The notes under the pieces are model-generated. The model was not told the DNA's origin, searched no databases, and worked only from the letters and a program-made list of their open reading frames with translations. A DNA stretch of 64,000 nucleotides, taken from positions 1,364,001 to 1,428,000 of the forward strand of contig NC_019684.1 of assembly GCF_000316645.1 (NCBI RefSeq), given 5' to 3'. Positions 16,492-26,322 of the stretch are shown one piece after another; position 1 is the stretch's first letter; each line of letters starts with the position of its first letter. Both the position numbers and the translations under genes were made by a program. This stretch comes from Nostoc sp. PCC 7524 (lineage in GTDB: Bacteria; Cyanobacteriota; Cyanobacteriia; Cyanobacteriales; Nostocaceae).

Positions 16492-17331
16492 ATGGCCATT
16501 TTACTAACCACACTCTACACACCCTGTAAACCTGAGCGTGCTAAAGAATTTTTAACTTGTCTGGAAAGAAACCTTGCACATCCCTACATTGAGGCTGTGA
16601 AAGTTTTTTTGGAAGTAAAAGATCAGGATTCAGGCTATGGTTACTTGGAGGGATTTTCCCACGAAAAATTAGAAATCATTCCTGTACATCATCGTTCTAC
16701 TTATGCTGAGTTGATTGAAGTCGCCAATAATTGGGGGAGTAATAAAGTAGGCATTATCGTCAATGGTGATATCTACTTCGACGAAAACAGCGCCTTAGAA
16801 CGCTCCGCAGAGATTACCACAGAAGAATTTTGGACTCTATCTCGATATGAACCAACCAAAGATGGTGGCTGGAAACTGTTTCATATTGCTGTGGCTGGCG
16901 CACACGATTGTTGGATTTTTAGAACCCCACTAGCTCCGTTTAAAAATAATTACCAACTTGGTATTCAAGGTTGCGATTTATTCATGGCTCAACGGGCGAT
17001 TGAAGCGGGCTTTAAAGTCTTAAATCCTTGTCTTACCATCCTTCCCCGACACTTACATCAGGTGGGGGGAGTACGCAATCATAAACTTGATCCGATTCGC
17101 AAAACTAATTATTGGCACGATCCAGAATATGCACCCTTGGGTACGCAAACTTATAGCCCAAAACCTTGTTCGCTAGAACGCCGGGCTTATCTCTCAAGCA
17201 GTTCACCAATGTATGTAGGTATGAATTTAGTTGGACGTTGGTTATTGCCCATCTATCGCTTTGAGCCTATCAAAAATCAAATCGATACTTTACGAGGACA
17301 TGGACGTACCCATAAAGCCAAAGCAAAATAG
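16492..17331 (+). CDS. Glycosyltransferase-like protein
   Basis: A 279-residue protein that begins with LLTTLYTPCKPERAKEFLTCLERNL, a common start in GT-A-type transferases, and has a DxD-like acidic motif in VGIIVNGDIYFDEN near residue 85. AGAHDCWIFRTPLAP and GIQGCDLFMAQRAIEAGFKVLNPC follow, resembling uncharacterised cyanobacterial transferases. The donor and acceptor are unknown. It is the last gene of the plus-strand block and faces the restriction-modification genes. Confidence 0.65.
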   Translation: MAILLTTLYTPCKPERAKEFLTCLERNLAHPYIEAVKVFLEVKDQDSGYGYLEGFSHEKLEIIPVHHRSTYAELIEVANNWGSNKVGIIVNGDIYFDENSALERSAEITTEEFWTLSRYEPTKDGGWKLFHIAVAGAHDCWIFRTPLAPFKNNYQLGIQGCDLFMAQRAIEAGFKVLNPCLTILPRHLHQVGGVRNHKLDPIRKTNYWHDPEYAPLGTQTYSPKPCSLERRAYLSSSSPMYVGMNLVGRWLLPIYRFEPIKNQIDTLRGHGRTHKAKAK

Positions 17332-17609
17332 GTGATAGTTTCACAAGAAAAAGTTAGGAGGAGACAGCGCATTGTCGAGGTTTCCTCTGTTCCACTGTTA
17401 TTTAAATTTACTGATAGTTGTAAATTGACTATATGCCATAATTACTAATTTTTTCACCACCCTAAATCCAGTCTAGGGATTTGAGGCTTGTTTTCAACAG
17501 TCGCGATCGCACCCTTCGGTTCACTAATCCCTATTATCGTGATTACTTACCGTGGCTGCTGGGAGCGATACCTGCGGTAAGCTGCGCTAACGCACTCATC
17601 GCCATAAAA

Positions 17610-19052
17610 TTAAAGTATGACTTTTGCTAAAACTTCTAAGTCTAAACTATTTAAGATACTAGACTTTATCGGTCGCTTTTCGTCCCAAAAGACTAGAGAT
17701 GAATAAAAATCTCTTGCTAATGAAGAATTTAAAAGCGCAACGGTTTTAAAGGCGATTTCTTCATCCTCAAAACTGAGAAAGTAAACCGTATCATCAAATA
17801 TAGTAGGTTTTTCAGATATTTTACCAATCAATCTAAATTCTAATTTCTTGTAAAGTCCACAAATTGCAATTTTCCAAGGAGAAAAACTATATGAGCCAAC
17901 ACCAAAAATAGAAAATCTTGGTTTGTTTTGATAGATTTTACTTTTTCTAGTATCTAATAATTTTTCATGTTTTTCCAAATATTGCCATGTTTTAGGAGCC
18001 AAATCTCTTATATTATCAGTAGGTTCACCAATAATTTTTTGAGTAACCAAAATATATCTGTCAGTCGCATTTATTTTATTCTGAGCAACATAAGAACCTT
18101 TGATTAAAGGGAAGAGATAAGTTTCTTCTATATCAACAATTTCTCCCAATCCATTTATAAAAGTATCATTAATTTTTTGTAATTCCATTACACTCGCGCA
18201 ATCATGCTTGATGCCGGAACGCCATTTTATATTTGATTTATTAGTATATAAATTTTTTAACCTTTTTAAAGCAACCAAATCCTTGATTAGAACATTGTTA
18301 TGATAACCTATACGATAGTATTTAGAAGTTTCAATATTGTCAAATATATCACAAAAATAGTTTTTTGATATTAAATCAAATTTGCATAAAAACAAACAAG
18401 CGTCAACATTTACCCTAAAATACTTTCTTGTATCTATTTTATAAGTTGCAGAGTAAGCTAGATTTAATTTCTGAGAATGAATATAGTTTAATATTTTCCT
18501 AGAAACAGAAGTTTTACAAAGCATTGCTAGATAACCATTATGCTTTTGCAAGCATTGCACAAGCCGAATTAACATCCATTCTGATATATCAAAATTACTC
18601 TTACCAGTGATTGCATCTAATCCATGATAGTTTTGAAAATTGTTCTTGATTGGCAAGTTTTCACCATCAATACTACCTTGTTGTGAATTTGTTACCCAAG
18701 GTAAATTACCAATTATTAAAATTTCCTTATTTAATTGCCCTATGATTGATGACCAATCAACCTGAAAGAAATCCCCACATCTAATGTCGAATTTTTCATC
18801 ATTTAAAAATATCTGTTTCTCTTTAATTTTATCTAAATAATTAGAGTTTATTTCAATTCCAAAAATCTTTTTTGCTCTTGTAAACGAATATGAAGCAGCC
18901 TCGATAAAATTTCCCAAGCCACAGGTTGGCTCAACTATAATATCTGGATTTACACCCAGTTGAACTAGCTTTTCGCATACTTTTTCAGCTAATTCTAACG
19001 GCGTTTGAAAATCTCCATATTCTAATTTTGTTTTCTCAACATTATGAATCAT
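17610..19052 (-). CDS. Type II restriction-modification N6-adenine methyltransferase
   Basis: A 480-residue class I methyltransferase. Motifs are in order: YGDFQTPLELAEKV near residue 12, the SAM-binding IVEPTCGLGNFIEAA near 38, and the catalytic GNLPWVTNSQQGS near 114 (an N-L-P-W version of the NPPY motif of adenine-N6 enzymes). A target-recognition half follows (about 210-480). Its ATG overlaps the stop of the endonuclease gene by 4 bp. The pair forms a complete type II system carried by the nifD element. The recognition sequence cannot be read from the protein. Confidence 0.85.
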   Translation of the reverse strand: MIHNVEKTKLEYGDFQTPLELAEKVCEKLVQLGVNPDIIVEPTCGLGNFIEAASYSFTRAKKIFGIEINSNYLDKIKEKQIFLNDEKFDIRCGDFFQVDWSSIIGQLNKEILIIGNLPWVTNSQQGSIDGENLPIKNNFQNYHGLDAITGKSNFDISEWMLIRLVQCLQKHNGYLAMLCKTSVSRKILNYIHSQKLNLAYSATYKIDTRKYFRVNVDACLFLCKFDLISKNYFCDIFDNIETSKYYRIGYHNNVLIKDLVALKRLKNLYTNKSNIKWRSGIKHDCASVMELQKINDTFINGLGEIVDIEETYLFPLIKGSYVAQNKINATDRYILVTQKIIGEPTDNIRDLAPKTWQYLEKHEKLLDTRKSKIYQNKPRFSIFGVGSYSFSPWKIAICGLYKKLEFRLIGKISEKPTIFDDTVYFLSFEDEEIAFKTVALLNSSLARDFYSSLVFWDEKRPIKSSILNSLDLEVLAKVIL

Positions 19053-19711
19053 GGATTATTTCTGTAAACAGTAAGTATGCCATCTTCTTGACCAGCACGT
19101 TCTATTACTCTTCCATATTGAAGCCGCCACTGCAAAGCATTAGAAATGGTCAAAAATCCCTGCATAGGTGGATTTCTAAGTATTTCGTCTGCGACGTTAC
19201 CCGCCTCAATCTCATCGACGGGTAAATTACGATCGCTCATAAAGGCAATTAAATCATCTTTGTTACCTTCATTGGCCAAAATATTACGGATTCCGCGAGT
19301 CATCTGGAAATCTGCTGTTCTTTCAGCACTGACGTAAATCGTATGCAAAATGTTTAGGGTTGCTGTGCGATTGGTACTATTGTCTATTTTATCGTAGACG
19401 AAAATCAGCAATGAATACCCAAGCCCAAAAATCTTTTGCCGTGCAGATTTGAACGGACATGATGATTGTGGTTGTCTAATGCTTGTTACCTTGACATCTA
19501 CTAGCAACCCTGGAAAGTCAATACCGCTTGCAGAATTCCCCTGGACAAACTCATAGTGTTCTTTGAGATAAAGTCTAAATTTTTGTTCTATGTATGTTCC
19601 GACTGCTTTCCCATCAGTAACACCGTAAAGCAATGGTTCTGGGTGTATGGACTCGGCGGCTGAAAATATAGCTGCTTCTGTGCGAAGAGCTTCTATGGTC
19701 AAGATTGTCAT
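19049..19711 (-). CDS. Type II restriction endonuclease (PD-(D/E)XK), partner of the methyltransferase
   Basis: A 220-residue protein immediately upstream of and overlapping the methyltransferase gene. A probable PD-(D/E)XK core is ASGIDFPGLLVDVKVTSIRQ near residue 63, where D and DVK supply the metal-binding residues. The segment FGLGYSLLIFVYDKI follows, as in several small type II enzymes. The C-terminal LQWRLQYGRVIER may be a winged-helix-like part. Function is inferred from the core motif and from coupling with the methyltransferase. Confidence 0.75.
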   Translation of the reverse strand: MTILTIEALRTEAAIFSAAESIHPEPLLYGVTDGKAVGTYIEQKFRLYLKEHYEFVQGNSASGIDFPGLLVDVKVTSIRQPQSSCPFKSARQKIFGLGYSLLIFVYDKIDNSTNRTATLNILHTIYVSAERTADFQMTRGIRNILANEGNKDDLIAFMSDRNLPVDEIEAGNVADEILRNPPMQGFLTISNALQWRLQYGRVIERAGQEDGILTVYRNNP

Positions 19712-20386
19712 GGGTATAGCAAAAATTAGTGTAAAAATTATAAATGCTATGTGCCTTGGAATTAACCACTATAACTATGAGACTTAGCATTTTTGTAGTG
19801 CGATCGCTAACCTGAGTCATTAGTGCGATCGCTTACACAATGTCTCTTGTACGTTAGCATATTATTAGGGTGCGTCAGATATCAAGAATCTCCTTATTGA
19901 CAATCAAATATTTCGAGATTATTTAAAGAAAGTTGATCCTAGTCTTACTAGATAGCCAGCGATCGCATCCTCATCATCTCATTCAACGAATGCGATCGCC
20001 CAACCGCCCCCAATTAATCTAAAATAATAACAATCGAAATACTCTTTCGTTTTACAGTTTTGATGTCACCCCAATTTAACCAAAACCCAAAAACAAACAA
20101 GTAGGGTACGTCAGCATTAACTGATTTTCACGATGAAATAGTTTACCCAAGCTGAATGAGGATTTAATCAATCTAGGCGATCGCCTACTCTGTGTCTTTT
20201 TTGGGCGTAGCTTACCGTAGCGATCGCCTAGCTAATCAAGTTAATTTCACTATGTTTGTTGAGAGCGATCTTCGTGGTGTAATCTAGGCATCGCTAAAAT
20301 TTAGACAGGCGTATTCATCAGCTTTGAGAAGAATCAAGTTATTATTAATTAAGCTGTAGAGTAATTATTCTTGAGGTAGAGAACTT
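19712..20386. other. Gene-free stretch with HIP1 sites and decayed REP copies
   Basis: No gene is seen in about 670 bp. It holds numerous GCGATCGC or GCGATCG sites and two REP remnants: agggtgcgtcag (19866-19877) and gtagggtacgtcagcattaa (20101-20120), whose right arm has decayed to gctgaatgag. It looks like neutral spacer accumulating repeats. Confidence 0.6.
20101..20155. repeat. Degenerate REP hairpin (copy 3)
   Basis: The left arm gtagggtacgtcagc differs from copy 1 by one base. The interior matches the copy at 22453-22517 (gcattaactgattttc, tagtttacccaagctga). The right arm is lost after gctga. Confidence 0.65.
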
Positions 20387-20599
20387 ATGACCCTATCTGA
20401 GATACTTCCTGCCGTTAGGCGACTTTCAGCAACAGAAAAACTCAAACTCATTCGGATTCTAGCAGAGGATTTGGACGTAGCTGAGGATATTTTGCCATTA
20501 GAACCTTTCAAAACTTACGATTTACCAACTCCATATAATAGCTTTGGAGCAGGTGCAATTTTGATGGATGCACTCAAGCAATCCGATATAGATCATTAA
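20387..20599 (+). CDS. Small protein paired with a retropepsin-like gene
   Basis: A 70-residue protein. The N-terminal helix pair LSEILPAVRRLSATEKLKLIRILAEDL is clearly similar to the 81-aa gene at 27182-27427 in the nifH element (LNHLIPAVSQLSHQDKLRLIHFLLLEV). The C-terminal end YNSFGAGAILMDALKQ is different. It precedes the aspartyl-protease-like gene by 6 bp, so the two form a unit. The layout is like small toxin-antitoxin or chaperone-client pairs, but no toxin fold is seen. Confidence 0.6.
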   Translation: MTLSEILPAVRRLSATEKLKLIRILAEDLDVAEDILPLEPFKTYDLPTPYNSFGAGAILMDALKQSDIDH

Positions 20600-20605
20600 T
20601 GATGT

Positions 20606-21022
20606 ATGCGATTTAAGTATTCAACTCTTAGCCCAACACAAAACGAGTTTGATAGTTTACCAAGACTACCACTTGTTTTACGGCGAGGCGATAAAAGTAT
20701 TGAAACAATTGGCTTAGTGGATAGTGGAGCTACCGTTAATGTTTTACCCTACGAGTTAGGTCTTCAGTTAGGATCAACTTGGAATGATCGCCAAGCTATT
20801 ATTCAGTTAGCAGGAAACCTCAGTAATCAGTCAGCTATACCTTTATCTGCATCTGCTGAAATTGCAGATTTTCCAGCAGTTGAGTTAGTGTTTGCATGGG
20901 TGCATAGTCCAAATGTACCGCTAATTCTCGGTCAAACCAACTTTTTTCTTGAGTTCGATGTTTGCTTTTATCGTTCCCAGCTTGAGTTTGAAGTCAAACC
21001 AAAATCCTCAACAGCAAGTTAA
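20606..21022 (+). CDS. Retropepsin-like aspartyl protease family protein
   Basis: A 138-residue protein with the aspartyl protease motif in IGLVDSGATVNVLPYELGLQLG near residue 37 (D-S-G in place of the usual D-T-G, also found in retroviral-type enzymes) and a second typical strand VPLILGQTNFFLEFDVCF near residue 108 (LG-x-x-x-F). Single-domain proteins of this type act as dimers. A substrate is unknown. It is translated right after the small 70-aa partner. Confidence 0.7.
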   Translation: MRFKYSTLSPTQNEFDSLPRLPLVLRRGDKSIETIGLVDSGATVNVLPYELGLQLGSTWNDRQAIIQLAGNLSNQSAIPLSASAEIADFPAVELVFAWVHSPNVPLILGQTNFFLEFDVCFYRSQLEFEVKPKSSTAS

Positions 21023-21469
21023 TTAGGCTTTGTTTGGAATGTGATGGCGATCGCCTACAATAGTTGCTTGATGCGATCGCCTATTGAATCAAGGTAATTG
21101 CATGATGTTTATTGGGTGCGATCGCTAACTTTAGCCATTGGTGCGATCGCCAGCCCATGAAGCTAACTCAATCATAGTTGTAGAGTGATTTAGGGGAGCT
21201 TACTGCCGATATCTCCAACAATGTGCGTTTTGTTCGATTTCATGAAGAATCAAGTTAATTGCACACTAACCTAAATCAGATTGGGTAATCCGTTTATTAT
21301 GTTCGGTTTACACCCCATTACACCTCATAGCTTTTTTTATTTGAAAATGTAATAATTTTTTAATCTTAAATACTTAATATTACTGAGTATTTGGAGTTGC
21401 ATCAGTGCTTGTTCTGTGTCCGATAGATTTAAAATTTCCACTGCCAACAACTCATAATGCAGGTAAATT
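21023..21469. other. Gene-free stretch with HIP1 sites
   Basis: No gene is seen. Four GCGATCGC-type sites lie in 21045-21155. The remainder is AT-rich leader before the J-domain gene. Confidence 0.6.
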
Positions 21470-22435
21470 ATGGACGGCTTAGAGCAATATTACCAGATTT
21501 TAGAGATTTCCACTGATGCCTCGGTTGATGAAATTAAGCAAGCTTACAGGGATTTAGCTCAGATATGGCATCCTGATCGTTATGCCTATAATCCTAAATT
21601 ACAGCAAAAAGCAGAAGCAAAGTTTAAGAGTATAAATGTTGCGTATGAGAAGCTAATGGAACATTTTGAAGAATGTACTTCAAATGACTTCGCTAATGAT
21701 GTTCAACCTGACTATCAAGCACATACCAATGATGAATCTTCAAACGAAGATGAAGGTATGTTAACTAAATTTGTGAAAGGCTTGTTTAAGTTGACACTAA
21801 AAGATCAGCTAAATCTTGAATCTGATATTAAGCGTTTTTCTTCTGTGTTTTGGTGGAAAGCAGAACGTCTAGCTGCTGTCGGGACACCTGGTGCTATAAC
21901 TGGAGCTATTGGTGGGCCTGTAGGTCTAGCAGCGATACCACCTGAACTTGTTTTGTGTGAGAGGAATGCAACTATAGGAGCATTCGGCATAGGTCATTTG
22001 TTAGGGTGTCATATTGATTATAATCTAGATAGAGAAATAATCCTTGCTATCTGGGCTGGTGAAGGAACTTTAGAAACAAGAGTTCCGGCAGGAAAAGTTG
22101 GCATCAAAATTAACAATAAAGCTCCGTCAGCATCAGCATCTCGTGGTTTGATGGGAGCAGTCATTACATCATCTTTAATTAAAGGAAGTGCTAAATTTTT
22201 AGCAAAGCTTTCGGCTAAATTAATTTCCAAAGCGGTTGCTAAGATCAGTGCAAAGATTGCTGCAAAAACTGGAGGCGCAGCAATCCCTGTTCTGGGCGGA
22301 TTTATTTCTGGAGGCACGAACGTATGGTTAGTGGAGGGATTTATGGATGCGGCGGAACAGTTCTATTCTGCTCAAAATATGAGTCAGGCTGTCTACTTAG
22401 TTTTGAAGGATAATCAACTTATATCTGATTTATAA
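21470..22435 (+). CDS. J-domain protein with EcsC-like hydrophobic C-terminal domain
   Basis: A 321-residue protein. Residues 1-68 are a J domain (LEQYYQILEISTDASVDEIKQAYRDLAQIWHPDRY) with the HPD tripeptide needed to stimulate DnaK. A short acidic linker (about 75-105) leads to a domain starting at about 125 with glycine-rich hydrophobic segments (GAITGAIGGPVGLAAIPPELVL) like EcsC-family membrane-associated proteins, then an Ala/Lys/Ser-rich amphipathic stretch (FLAKLSAKLISKAVAKISAK). It probably recruits Hsp70 to a membrane. No DnaJ zinc finger is present, so it is not the housekeeping DnaJ. It is the last gene before the right end of the nifD element. Confidence 0.75.
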   Translation: MDGLEQYYQILEISTDASVDEIKQAYRDLAQIWHPDRYAYNPKLQQKAEAKFKSINVAYEKLMEHFEECTSNDFANDVQPDYQAHTNDESSNEDEGMLTKFVKGLFKLTLKDQLNLESDIKRFSSVFWWKAERLAAVGTPGAITGAIGGPVGLAAIPPELVLCERNATIGAFGIGHLLGCHIDYNLDREIILAIWAGEGTLETRVPAGKVGIKINNKAPSASASRGLMGAVITSSLIKGSAKFLAKLSAKLISKAVAKISAKIAAKTGGAAIPVLGGFISGGTNVWLVEGFMDAAEQFYSAQNMSQAVYLVLKDNQLISDL

Positions 22436-22452
22436 GTAGGCAGTAGTAGCAA

Positions 22453-22517
22453 GTAGGGTGCGTCAGCATTAACTAATTTCCGTTATGAGATAGTCTACCC
22501 AAGCTGACGCACCCTAC
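22453..22517. repeat. REP hairpin (copy 4)
   Basis: A 65-bp element with perfect 15-bp inverted ends identical to copy 1 (GTAGGGTGCGTCAGC and its complement). It lies 17 bp after the J-domain gene. Confidence 0.85.
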
Positions 22518-22720
22518 AACTAGCTTGTTATCATATCGATTGGATGCGATCGCCTAACCACCACAAATTAATCTAAAATAATATCAACAAAAATAGTTTT
22601 TCATTTTACAATTTTCATATAGCTGAAATCTAACCAAAACCCAAAAACCAGACCCGATAAGAGTTATATTGTCTTAAGCAGCAAAAATATACTGTTCTCA
22701 AATAACCCTACAAACTGCAT

Positions 22721-24163
22721 TTAGGCTAAAAATAGACTTATTTTTCTCCCACTACCAAAAAACCTTACCTCATCTGACATTTGCACCCCATCGCTAGGTT
22801 CGGAGTAATCCCAAGAGTGCATTTGACGGAAGGGAAGACCCATCTTTTGGAAGACGTACTTCTCTTTAATACCAGAAGCGATTAAATCAGGCTTCTTAGC
22901 TTTAACGAACTCTTCAAATTCGTAGGCGGTAACGTCATCATAAATGATGGTGGCGTTATCGATGTAGTGGGTGGTACGTTTGTAGTCGTCGTTGTGAGCG
23001 AACTCGTAACCTGTACCAACAACTTTGATACCCAAGTCTTCAAACGCGGGAACAACGTGACGAGGACGTAGACCACCTACGTACAACATTACGGTGTTGC
23101 CTTCGAGGCGAGGACGGTACTTCTCAACCACAGCGTTCATGATTGGAGTGTACTTAGCAATTACCTTCTCAGCGTTTTCTTGAATCTTGGAATCAAATTT
23201 AGCTGCGATTTCACGTAAAGAAGCAGCAATCTTGGTGGGGCCGAAGAAGTTGAACTCCATCCAAGGCATACCGTAAGCTTCTTCCAAACTACGGCAGATG
23301 TAGTTCATAGAACGGTAGCAGTGGATGAGGACTAACTTAGCAGCAGGTCCTTGGATTAACTCGTTGAGTGTACCATCACCAGACCACTGAGCTACTACAC
23401 GTAAGCCCATTTCTTCCAACAGCATACGGCTAGCCCAAGCATCACCACCGATGTTGTAGTCACCGATTAATGCTACGTCGTATGGGCTTGGCTCGAAGTC
23501 AATTTTGTTTTCTTTCTTAGCCTTGTCGAAGTGTGGGAAGATCCAGTCACGGATAGCGTCGTTAGCGATGTGGTGTCCTAAAGACTGAGATACACCACGG
23601 AAACCTTCGCAACGTAAGGGGATAACTGGCTTACCGATTTGCTTAGAAGTTTTCTTAGCAACAGCTTCGATGTCATCCCCAATTAGACCAATGGGACATT
23701 CAGATTGAATGGAAACACCACGGTTGAGGGGGAACAGAACGTCAAGTTCTTCGATGAGTTTAGTGAGTTTCTTGTCACCACCGAATACGATGTCGCGTTC
23801 TTGGAAGTCGGAGGTGAAGTGCATAGTACCAAAAGAGTTGATACCAGTTACACCTACGTAGTAGTTACGACGACCAGACCAAGACCAGTAACCGCAACCT
23901 ACAGGCCCGTGGCTGATGTGGATCATGTCCTTAATAGGACCCCAAACCACACCTTTAGAACCTGCATAAGCACAACCACGAGCAGTCATTACACCAGGAA
24001 CGGATTTGATGTTAGACTTAACGCCGCAGTCAGACTTGCCTTCTTCGTGAACGTTGAGGTGTTTTTCGCGTTTTTTGCGAGATTTTTCGGGATAAGCTTT
24101 CAGAACTTCTTGGACGAGTTCCTTATTTTCTTCTACAAGATTCTTCTTTTCTGGAGGTGTCAT
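22721..24163 (-). CDS. nifD: Nitrogenase MoFe protein alpha chain, 5' portion (split gene)
   Basis: Codons 1-454 of nifD followed by 26 element-encoded codons ([12 protein letters not shown]... to a TAA at 22721). Key residues are visible: P-cluster cysteines in [19 protein letters not shown] and [11 protein letters not shown], the [12 protein letters not shown] cysteine, the FeMo-cofactor cysteine in [16 protein letters not shown], and the cofactor histidine in RQMHSWDYS. The element breaks the gene only a few residues after that histidine, so the unspliced product would lack the end of the cofactor pocket. It starts 134 bp after nifH. A purine-rich stretch fills the spacer. Confidence 0.97.
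   Translation of the reverse strand: MTPPEKKNLVEENKELVQEVLKAYPEKSRKKREKHLNVHEEGKSDCGVKSNIKSVPGVMTARGCAYAGSKGVVWGPIKDMIHISHGPVGCGYWSWSGRRNYYVGVTGINSFGTMHFTSDFQERDIVFGGDKKLTKLIEELDVLFPLNRGVSIQSECPIGLIGDDIEAVAKKTSKQIGKPVIPLRCEGFRGVSQSLGHHIANDAIRDWIFPHFDKAKKENKIDFEPSPYDVALIGDYNIGGDAWASRMLLEEMGLRVVAQWSGDGTLNELIQGPAAKLVLIHCYRSMNYICRSLEEAYGMPWMEFNFFGPTKIAASLREIAAKFDSKIQENAEKVIAKYTPIMNAVVEKYRPRLEGNTVMLYVGGLRPRHVVPAFEDLGIKVVGTGYEFAHNDDYKRTTHYIDNATIIYDDVTAYEFEEFVKAKKPDLIASGIKEKYVFQKMGLPFRQMHSWDYSEPSDGVQMSDEVRFFGSGRKISLFLA
22801..22811. repeat. Right direct repeat of the nifD element (XisA site)
   Basis: Sequence cggagtaatcc, identical to 6951-6961. It lies in the nifD codons for W-D-Y-S. Confidence 0.95.
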
Positions 24164-24297
24164 AGTCTGCCTCAGTGACTCTTACGAATGGGGAAAAAGG
24201 ATATGGAGAGGGGAGAGGGAGAAGTGGGAAGGGAGAGTGGGAAGGGGAATTGCTTCCGCATCTTCCTTTCTCCGTGTCTCCTACATTACGGCATTAT

Positions 24298-24780
<483 letters not shown>

Positions 24781-24794
24781 TTAATAGCCGAAAA

Positions 24795-24841
24795 TGTTCA
24801 TTTTTAACAATGTTTGCTGTCATCAATGTCAATGATGGACA
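24795..24841 (+). promoter_or_regulatory. Two TGT-N9-ACA sites upstream of the nifH-element recombinase
   Basis: TGTTCATTTTTAACA (24795-24809) and TGTCAATGATGGACA (24827-24841) lie 28-74 bp before the start codon. They match the site type found twice ahead of xisA in this window and point to the same nitrogen-responsive control. Confidence 0.6.
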
Positions 24842-24868
24842 GTTTTTTTATTAGGGTAAATCTAGGGT

Positions 24869-26296
24869 ATGAACAGAACACAGGAAGCATTTGCCGATTT
24901 TCAACAAACAGCCATCACTGATGGAGGATATTTAGGCAGAATGCAAGCAGTTACAAATCAAGAAAATCACCTGGCGGAAAAACTGGAAATGGAGTTAAAG
25001 GCGGTAAATGCTAGACTAAAAGCTGCTAGGGTGAATGTTTCCATCAGAAAATCTGGTAAAGCACTACAACTGAGAACTACCCTACCCATTAAACCAGGGG
25101 ATGTTGATAAAAACGGTATAGGAACAAAGCAATACGACATTTCTTTGAGTATTCCGTTTAATTTTGATGGGTTAAATACTGCCGAAGAAGAAGCCCATGA
25201 GCTAGGAAGACTAATAGCAAGAAAACAATTTCAATGGAATGATAAATATTTAGGCAAAACTCGCAAGAAAACTACAGCAAAAACAATTGGTGATTTGATT
25301 GCAGATTTTGAGAACAATTATTTCCAAACTCGAAAACGTACTTTGAGAAGTGAAAATACATTTAATAGTTATCGCTATATTGCTCAAGCACATTTGCCCA
25401 AGGATAAACTAGCAAACGATGGCAATTTTATTGAAGCTGTAAACTGTTGTAATTCATCAGATAGTGTCAAAAATGAGTTAATTAAAGTTATTAGGGTGTT
25501 GTGTAAGTGTTCTGGTTTGGAAGTTCCAGAATTAAGTAATCTGAAAATAAAACCTGCTGCTCAACGAAAGCGTGATATACCGACTGATGCAGAAATAGAA
25601 CAGGAATATCTCAAGTTTGAGACTTACGCCCTGAATCGTCCTAGTAAATTATTGACAAGGGAAGATAGGAATAATTGGAAGTTGTGGCGTTGGGTATATG
25701 GAATGTTAGCTACTTATGGATTAAGACCTAGAGAAATTTTTCTCAATCCTGATTTAGATTGGTGGTTATCATCAGATAATACGATGAATACTTGGCGTGT
25801 GAATGAAGAATGTAAAACAGGGGAAAGGGAAGCATTACCTTTATATCCCCGTTGGGTGGAAAGTTTTAACTTAAAAACTGATACAGAAGCCATTGACTTA
25901 TTGAAAGCAAAAATCCAAAATAAAGTTTCTAGTCAACAGATTAATTCAGCACGACATGGTACAGACCGATGGTTTAGATTTGTCGGTATTACTTTTCAAC
26001 CCTATGATTTACGTCACGCTTGGGCTATCAGAGCGCATTTAATGGGAATACCAATTAAAGCTGCTGCTGATAATTTGGGTCATTCTGTGAATATGCACAC
26101 ATCGATTTATCAAAAATGGTTTAGCTTGGAAAATCGCAAGGTTGCTATTGAAGAAGCAATTAAGAAAAAGTCTAAGGTGCAAGAATTACAAGATATGGTG
26201 ATTGAACTTCAGCAAGAAAATGAGATGTTGAGACTAGAAAATGAAAAATTGAAGTTACAAATAGAAAACAAAGATTTGATTCGTCTAATGAATTAG
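24869..26296 (+). CDS. XisA-family tyrosine recombinase of the nifH element
   Basis: A 475-residue recombinase close in sequence to the xisA gene at 7080. Box I is TYGLRPREIF, box II PYDLRHAWAIRAH, and the nucleophile region LGHSVNMHTSIYQKWF. The N-terminal half has LPIKPGD...KQYDISLSIPFNFDGL, and the C terminus is a coiled coil (QELQDMVIELQQENEMLRLENEKL). The gene starts 108 bp inside the left repeat and reads inward. It should recombine the cttcacgga sites to restore nifH. That it acts on a different core from xisA despite the close sequence makes the pair useful for mapping specificity. Confidence 0.93.
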   Translation: MNRTQEAFADFQQTAITDGGYLGRMQAVTNQENHLAEKLEMELKAVNARLKAARVNVSIRKSGKALQLRTTLPIKPGDVDKNGIGTKQYDISLSIPFNFDGLNTAEEEAHELGRLIARKQFQWNDKYLGKTRKKTTAKTIGDLIADFENNYFQTRKRTLRSENTFNSYRYIAQAHLPKDKLANDGNFIEAVNCCNSSDSVKNELIKVIRVLCKCSGLEVPELSNLKIKPAAQRKRDIPTDAEIEQEYLKFETYALNRPSKLLTREDRNNWKLWRWVYGMLATYGLRPREIFLNPDLDWWLSSDNTMNTWRVNEECKTGEREALPLYPRWVESFNLKTDTEAIDLLKAKIQNKVSSQQINSARHGTDRWFRFVGITFQPYDLRHAWAIRAHLMGIPIKAAADNLGHSVNMHTSIYQKWFSLENRKVAIEEAIKKKSKVQELQDMVIELQQENEMLRLENEKLKLQIENKDLIRLMN

Positions 26297-26322
26297 ATAC
26301 AATGGCTAATAGTGGCTAATAG

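Larger units (their letters stand above)
6962..22811. mobile_element. nifD excision element (15.85 kb)
   Basis: The insertion in nifD is bounded by the 11-bp repeat cggagtaatcc (6951-6961 and 22801-22811). This is the same sequence used by XisA at the nifD element of Anabaena PCC 7120, where excision occurs in heterocysts. xisA lies just inside the left end. The rest is varied cargo: REP-associated transposase, ATPase/TOPRIM pair, Uma2 nuclease, glycosyltransferase-like genes, restriction-modification, a retropepsin-like protein and a J-domain protein. HIP1 octamers are common inside it, so the DNA looks well adapted to the host. Confidence 0.95.
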
